Shown: positions 60,215-64,000 of the stretch, piece by piece | Layout: the number at the start of each line of letters is the position of its first letter | Position numbering within the stretch: the first letter of the stretch is position 1 | Assembly: GCA_028707125.1 (NCBI GenBank) | Contig: JAQTUX010000001.1 | Span: forward strand, 1,114,023 to 1,178,022 | Direction: 5' to 3' | Origin: Candidatus Omnitrophota bacterium | Lineage (GTDB): Bacteria > Omnitrophota > Gorgyraeia > Gygaellales > JAQTUX01 | DNA: 64,000 nucleotides | Program-made: the position numbers and the translations under genes | The notes under the pieces: model-generated | What the model saw: the letters and a program-made list of their open reading frames with translations, nothing else | Told to the model about the DNA's origin: nothing | Database searches by the model: none

Positions 60215-60279
60215 AAAACCCTAAACACTAAACTCTAAACACTAAACAAACCCAAAACATAAAACACAAAACTCAAAAC
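60215..60279. repeat. Left inverted repeat of the four-helix-bundle cassette
   Basis: Low-complexity AAACCCTAAACACTAAACTC-type sequence, complementary in style to the array at 60614-60686. The two arrays flank the 119-aa gene in opposite orientation. Confidence 0.65.
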
Positions 60280-60280
60280 A

Positions 60281-60640
60281 TTACTTGGATTTCTCAACTA
60301 TGGAGCCGAAAATCTTTGTTAACTCAGTTGCCTCCTGGATCAAGGCATCCCTTTCCTGAATTTGACCGTCCTTTGGCTCGGTTAACTCAAGCCAATACCT
60401 GCTTTCTTTTGCTTCTTTCCTTGATATTTTTATTCTCATTATGAAATCTTTCTTGCTAAGGGATTCTTCGGCTTCAATATAATTGGCTCCAACAGAACCT
60501 GAGGCCCTAATAAGCTGAACTCCATCTTCAATATCGGCGATACTTCTCGGTAAATCTTTTATATAATTCCTGACTCTTATTGCAAATTTCTTTGTCCTCT
60601 CTCCTAAGTCATATGGTTTTGGGTTTTGAGTTTGGGTCAT
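60281..60640 (-). CDS. Four-helix bundle protein (S23 / Avd-like)
   Basis: 119 aa, helical throughout. Blocks: PYDLGERTKKFAIRVRNYIK, SIADIEDGVQLIRASGSVGANYIEAEESLSKKDFIMRIKISRKEAKESRYWL. These are diagnostic for the four-helix bundle (S23 ribosomal protein IVS-encoded) family. Such genes are often found alone within intervening or mobile cassettes; their function is unclear. The first eight residues (TQTQNPKP) come from the inverted repeat itself. Confidence 0.88.
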   Translation of the reverse strand: MTQTQNPKPYDLGERTKKFAIRVRNYIKDLPRSIADIEDGVQLIRASGSVGANYIEAEESLSKKDFIMRIKISRKEAKESRYWLELTEPKDGQIQERDALIQEATELTKIFGSIVEKSK

Positions 60641-60686
60641 TTGGGTTTATTTAGAGTTTAGGGTTTCGGGTTTAGTGTTTGTTTTA
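60614..60686. repeat. Right inverted repeat of the four-helix-bundle cassette
   Basis: Array of GGGTTT/AGAGTTTAGGGTTT-type units, reverse-complementary to 60215-60279. It overlaps the start of the four-helix gene. Together the two arrays suggest a mobile or recombining unit of about 470 bp. Confidence 0.65.
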
Positions 60687-60690
60687 TTGT

Positions 60691-61962
60691 TCATATTTTC
60701 CTGAATACCACCGCCGCGTTGAAGCCGGCGAAGCCGCAGGCGGTTTTTACAACAGTCCTGAGATTGATTCTTGTGAATTCCCTTACGGGAGTAATATTCA
60801 GCTTAGGATCCGGTATGCCGCAATTTAATACCGGAGGCACCAGGTTATTTTCTAAAGATAAAAGCAAGATCGCGGTTTCCAACAAAGCGGTGCTGCCTAA
60901 ATTGTGGCCCACATAGGGTTTGAATGCCGTGATAAGCGGCCTTTTGGGGTTTTTGCCGAACACGGCGGTGATCGCCTTTGCCTCGTATGCGTCGGTAACA
61001 GGCGTGGCAACTCCGTGAGGCACTATTAAATCCACCTTCTTTTTATTGACGCGCGCGTTTTTTATGGCGCCTTCAATGACGCCTTTATATGAATCGCTGG
61101 TCATATCCGGCACGGAAATCTTCCAGCCCTCCATATGGAAGGCGCCGCCGGCATACTCCGCGTATATACGCGCTCCCCTCTTTTTAGCGCTCTTTAAATC
61201 CTCCAATACGATGCCTGCTCCGCCGTCGCCTAAGACAAACCCGTCCCTGTTTTTGGCGAACGGCTTTATCAATCCGTCCCGCGCGTACATACCCAGGCGC
61301 CTGAACCAGGATTGCTTAAAAATGCTCGGCCTGTCAGCCGCCGCCACGATCACGGAGTCGCATTTACCGCTCTTTATGATGCCTGCCCCTGCCTCAAGCG
61401 CGTACAGGCCTGAAGCGCAGGCATTGTTTACAAATAAAGAGTAGCCGTGAATACCCAGCGCCTTTGCCGCGTAATATAAGAATACAAATGTCTGTAGATC
61501 GTGCCCTCTTTTGGCGAACCCTTCGTTGATACCTTTGAAAAACCCAAGCTTATTCTCCTGCTTTAATTTATAAAACTCATCTACTACATCAGTATAGAAT
61601 TCATCCAGGCCGGGATTCTCATGCGCGAGGACCAAGCCGATCCTGTTTCCGTCAATCTCTGTATGGCTGTCATCCAGGGCAAGCTTCGCCGCTGCTATAA
61701 GGTAAAACAAATCCTGCGGCTCTCTCCCGTCTTTCCACTGCCGGATATCCGCTAAGACCTGCTTATCAATATTGAAATTGCCGATATTAAAATCCTTGAT
61801 CTTATGCGCAAAATATTTATCGATCAATGTGCCGTCCAGAGAGAACTCTTCCTGCGTAAGGCCTGTGTCCCTGTTCAACACAGAATGCCAGACATTATCC
61901 CTGCCCGCGCCTATCGCCGATAACGGCCCTAAACCAGTTATGACAACTCGTTTATCCTTCAT
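60691..61962 (-). CDS. Beta-ketoacyl-ACP synthase (KAS II-like), copy 1
   Basis: 423 aa thiolase-fold ketosynthase. The catalytic Cys is in NNACASGLYALEAG, the two His in VPHGVATPVTDAYEAKA and KPYVGHNLGST: a complete C-H-H set. The His motif VPHGVATPVTD differs from the SAHGTGTPLND of the sister gene, and a HENPGLDEFYTD stretch replaces the usual region near the substrate tunnel. It overlaps the next ketosynthase gene by 11 bases. Probably condenses a specific chain in a secondary pathway. Confidence 0.88.
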   Translation of the reverse strand: MKDKRVVITGLGPLSAIGAGRDNVWHSVLNRDTGLTQEEFSLDGTLIDKYFAHKIKDFNIGNFNIDKQVLADIRQWKDGREPQDLFYLIAAAKLALDDSHTEIDGNRIGLVLAHENPGLDEFYTDVVDEFYKLKQENKLGFFKGINEGFAKRGHDLQTFVFLYYAAKALGIHGYSLFVNNACASGLYALEAGAGIIKSGKCDSVIVAAADRPSIFKQSWFRRLGMYARDGLIKPFAKNRDGFVLGDGGAGIVLEDLKSAKKRGARIYAEYAGGAFHMEGWKISVPDMTSDSYKGVIEGAIKNARVNKKKVDLIVPHGVATPVTDAYEAKAITAVFGKNPKRPLITAFKPYVGHNLGSTALLETAILLLSLENNLVPPVLNCGIPDPKLNITPVREFTRINLRTVVKTACGFAGFNAAVVFRKI

Positions 61963-63169
61963 ATTTTTTAAACACTACTGTCGCGTTGTTGCCGCCGAAG
62001 GCAAAGCCGTTGTTCAATGCCACCCTCACAGCGGCTTTCCTCGCCTTATTGGGAACACAGTCAATATCACATTCCGGATCAGGGGTCTCAAAATTTATGG
62101 TCGGAGGCACAATACCTTCTTTTATGGCAAGGCAGCAGGCAGCTGATTCAATGGCAGACGCCGCGCCCATAGGATGGCCCAGCATTGATTTTATGGAACT
62201 GACCATTACCTCTTTATATCGCTCTTTTAATACCTGTTTGATCGCCTGGCATTCCACCTTATCGTTCAAAGGCGTGCCTGTGCCGTGCGCGCTGATGTAA
62301 TCCACGTCCTTATAACCGATACCGGATTCTTTGAGCGCCTTCTCCATCGCCCTGGCGATGCTTTGCGGCTCAGGGGCGGTAGCGTGATAGGCGTCGCAGG
62401 AAAGGCCGTATCCCAGGACCTCCGCGTAGATATCGGCGCCTCTTTTAAGGGCGGAATCAAGGTTTTCAAGAAGGACTATACCGGAGCCCTCTCCCAGTAT
62501 CATACCCTTTCTGTTCTTGTCAAACGGCTGGCATTTCTCAGGCGCCATCGCGTAAATGCGCTGGAAGCCGGCAAATGCCACGTGAGAGAAAGCGTCAGAG
62601 CCGCCTGCCAGGGCGTAATCAAGCGCCCCGCTCCTGATCAAATCAGAGCCGTAGCCGACGGCGTAGTTGCCCGCGGCGCAGGCAGTGGGAAAGAGGAAAT
62701 TCTCTCCCTGCGCCTTGAACTGCAGAGCAACGTTGGCGGAAATGTTGTTCACCGACGCCTGCATTATCTTCTGCCGGTCAAGTTCCTTCAAGCCGCCTTT
62801 AGCCCATACCTCTATCAATTCCTCCAATGGCTTCTCCCCGGTGGTAGTGCCTACCAATACGCCTGTTTTCTTCTTAGGCATATCAGCAGCGGCCAATCTC
62901 GCGTCCTCCAAAGCCAGCGTAGACGCGGCGATCGCCAATTGCGACGCCTTCCCCAGGAATTTGACCTTTCTTTTGGGGATGAAAGATTTCGGATTAAAAT
63001 TTTTTACCTCTCCCCCATTATGGCACTTGAGGATGCTGGTATCAAGGGAGGTGACTTCGCTTATGCCGGATTTACCGCTGATGACAGACCTCCAGAACTC
63101 CTCTCTTCCTATGCCCACAGAAGAAACTATGCCTATGCCGGTTACAACTATGCGCCTATTGCTTTTCAT
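61952..63169 (-). CDS. Beta-ketoacyl-ACP synthase II-like, copy 2
   Basis: 405 aa. Catalytic Cys in PTACAAGNYAVGYG, His in SAHGTGTPLNDKVECQA and KSMLGHPMGAAS, plus GFAFGGNNATVVF at the end. Fully consistent with FabF. It overlaps fabZ by 14 bases. A housekeeping fabF cannot be excluded, but the presence of three ketosynthases in a row points to a dedicated cluster. Confidence 0.92.
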   Translation of the reverse strand: MKSNRRIVVTGIGIVSSVGIGREEFWRSVISGKSGISEVTSLDTSILKCHNGGEVKNFNPKSFIPKRKVKFLGKASQLAIAASTLALEDARLAAADMPKKKTGVLVGTTTGEKPLEELIEVWAKGGLKELDRQKIMQASVNNISANVALQFKAQGENFLFPTACAAGNYAVGYGSDLIRSGALDYALAGGSDAFSHVAFAGFQRIYAMAPEKCQPFDKNRKGMILGEGSGIVLLENLDSALKRGADIYAEVLGYGLSCDAYHATAPEPQSIARAMEKALKESGIGYKDVDYISAHGTGTPLNDKVECQAIKQVLKERYKEVMVSSIKSMLGHPMGAASAIESAACCLAIKEGIVPPTINFETPDPECDIDCVPNKARKAAVRVALNNGFAFGGNNATVVFKKYEG

Positions 63170-63605
63170 TGTTCTTTATTTTAACGGCAAACGATGTGGT
63201 GCTCTTAGCCACTACCCTATCCCCCACCCTTGCCGTTGTTTCTATTACCCCGCCTTTGTCTATGATCTTTACATTAACCGCTTCCAATATTAACGTATCG
63301 CCGGGATATACGGGAGACAAAAATTCCGCTTTTACCTTCGCCAGATAATAATCCGGATTCGTTTGGGCGATCTCCGGCTTCTTTGTGTAATAAAGCACTA
63401 TTGACGCCTGCGCCATCGCCTCAATGATCAGCACGCCCGGCATTATCGGTTTACCCGGAAAATGCCCTCTGAAGAAATCCTCTTTTGGGTCAAGGAATCT
63501 CCTGGCTACGATGCGCCTGCCTTCTTCCACCTCAATGACCTCGTCAATGAAGAGGAACGGCTCTCGCTGCGGCAATATGCTTTTGACCTTTTCCTTGTCC
63601 CACAT
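63156..63605 (-). CDS. fabZ: 3-hydroxyacyl-ACP dehydratase (FabZ-like)
   Basis: 149 aa hotdog-fold dehydratase. Active-site motif RGHFPGKPIMPGVLIIEAMAQA supplies the catalytic His and Glu. Start MWDKEKVKSILPQREPFLFIDEV is typical. Makes trans-2-enoyl-ACP. It follows the ACP gene by 8 bases. No enoyl reductase is present in the window; if the cluster lacks one, products would remain unsaturated (polyene). Confidence 0.93.
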   Translation of the reverse strand: MWDKEKVKSILPQREPFLFIDEVIEVEEGRRIVARRFLDPKEDFFRGHFPGKPIMPGVLIIEAMAQASIVLYYTKKPEIAQTNPDYYLAKVKAEFLSPVYPGDTLILEAVNVKIIDKGGVIETTARVGDRVVAKSTTSFAVKIKNNEKQ

Positions 63606-63613
63606 ATTTATTA

Positions 63614-63847
63614 TTACCCCTTTAACTGCCTTGCCATCTCAATTATTTTATTCAGCGTCCTTGCCTTTGGTATCTGGTCTTCAGGCACGACTATCTTGAG
63701 CTTCCTTTCGATTGCCGCCACAATCTCAAGCGACTTCATTGAATCAACTTCCATATCGGCAAAGTCCTTATCGGGCTCAATCTCATTTGCCGGGATCTCA
63801 ATGATCTCCGATACTAATTGTGTTATCTGGTTTACCAATTCGTCCAT
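63614..63847 (-). CDS. Acyl carrier protein
   Basis: 77 aa. The phosphopantetheine Ser lies in FADMEVDSMKSLEIVAAIE, where DSM replaces the usual DSL. Acidic helices follow. ATG 63847 has AGGAGG overlapping the stop of the upstream gene. Part of the ketosynthase-FabZ set; may be a specialised ACP rather than the housekeeping AcpP. Confidence 0.88.
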   Translation of the reverse strand: MDELVNQITQLVSEIIEIPANEIEPDKDFADMEVDSMKSLEIVAAIERKLKIVVPEDQIPKARTLNKIIEMARQLKG

Positions 63848-63858
63848 ACAAATCCTCC

Positions 63859-64000
63859 TTAGTATTTACCGATCAAACACGACGCGTTATTCCCGCCGGG
63901 GGCGAAGTTATTTATAAGCACGGCGCCTACTTTCCGCTCTCTGCATTTATTAGGCACATAATCCAGATCGCACTCGGGGTCCCTTTCTTCGTAATTGATC
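63859..64000 (-). CDS. Beta-ketoacyl-ACP synthase, C-terminal end (window-truncated)
   Basis: The last 46 codons of a ketosynthase: [20 protein letters not shown], then [20 protein letters not shown]. The end corresponds to the FGFGGNNA block of KAS II, here FAPGGNNAS. It would be the third ketosynthase of the cluster; its active site lies outside the window. Confidence 0.8.
   Translation of the reverse strand, partial: INYEERDPECDLDYVPNKCRERKVGAVLINNFAPGGNNASCLIGKY

Noticed and set aside
60281-60640. True ribosomal protein
   Set aside because: The S23 label in databases is historical; these four-helix bundle proteins are not core ribosomal components.
62285-63184. 299-codon plus-strand open frame
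   Set aside because: Lies fully inside the FabF-like gene on the minus strand, whose catalytic motifs are all present. It has no family features. The same applies to all other plus-strand frames here.

Overview
Gene-dense bacterial sequence (64 kb) with almost every gene on the minus strand. The organism looks Gram-negative and free-living or syntrophic: it has a TonB-dependent B12 receptor, a TonB-like protein, an LpxL-type lipid A acyltransferase, many Sec-exported giant proteins and canonical sigma70 promoters (TTGACA-17 bp-TATAwT, seen five times). Gene content, the RHS/YD-repeat abundance and the in-frame palindromic repeats remind me of Candidatus Omnitrophota or a related PVC-like lineage. 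That assignment is inference; no rRNA gene is present to test it.

Layout, left to right (transcription runs right to left). 0-4 kb: housekeeping genes accC (partial), accB, efp, an M24 peptidase, aroQ, a Trm112-like zinc ribbon protein, a MEMO1-family protein and rpsU. 4-18.6 kb: one large corrinoid salvage and uptake locus. A cobalamin riboswitch with a terminator leads into cobC, cobU, cobT, cobS, a CobD-type decarboxylase, cbiB and cbiP. These are followed by a 46-codon peptide gene, a radical SAM/SPASM enzyme and a PP-loop ATPase, then btuF, btuC, btuD and cobO. A second riboswitch precedes btuB and a TonB-like gene. There is no corrin ring synthesis here, so the locus imports and completes corrinoids.

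18.6-23.4 kb: a second radical SAM/SPASM protein and a small family of duplicated secreted proteins. 23.4-33.2 kb: a split Tc/RHS-type secreted toxin-like pair (SpvB-like protein plus VCBS/TcdB/RHS protein with a permuted-papain tip), followed by a lipoprotein that may be its immunity protein. 33.3-38.2 kb: envelope and signalling genes (small multidrug export protein, pcm, GT2, LpxL-like, MGDG-synthase-like GT28, GAF-HD-GYP). 38.3-40.4 kb: an AbiEii-type nucleotidyltransferase toxin, its XRE partner and a translationally coupled beta-repeat protein.

40.5-55.2 kb: a second RHS island. A 2557-residue PPC/FlgD-Ig protein, a small secreted protein and an RHS protein with a DUF4329/JAB-like tip are followed by its immunity lipoprotein. 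Beyond these lie a displaced orphan tip sharing a 215-bp perfect repeat with the active gene, that orphan's own immunity homologue, and remnants of a third cassette next to a truncated RAYT transposase. 55.3-58.6 kb: a CheY-like regulator and a histidine kinase with a tandemly duplicated membrane sensor. 58.6-64 kb: a lipid/polyketide-like cluster (phytoene-desaturase-like oxidoreductase, three ketosynthases, FabZ, ACP) interrupted by a four-helix-bundle (S23-type) cassette with terminal inverted repeats.
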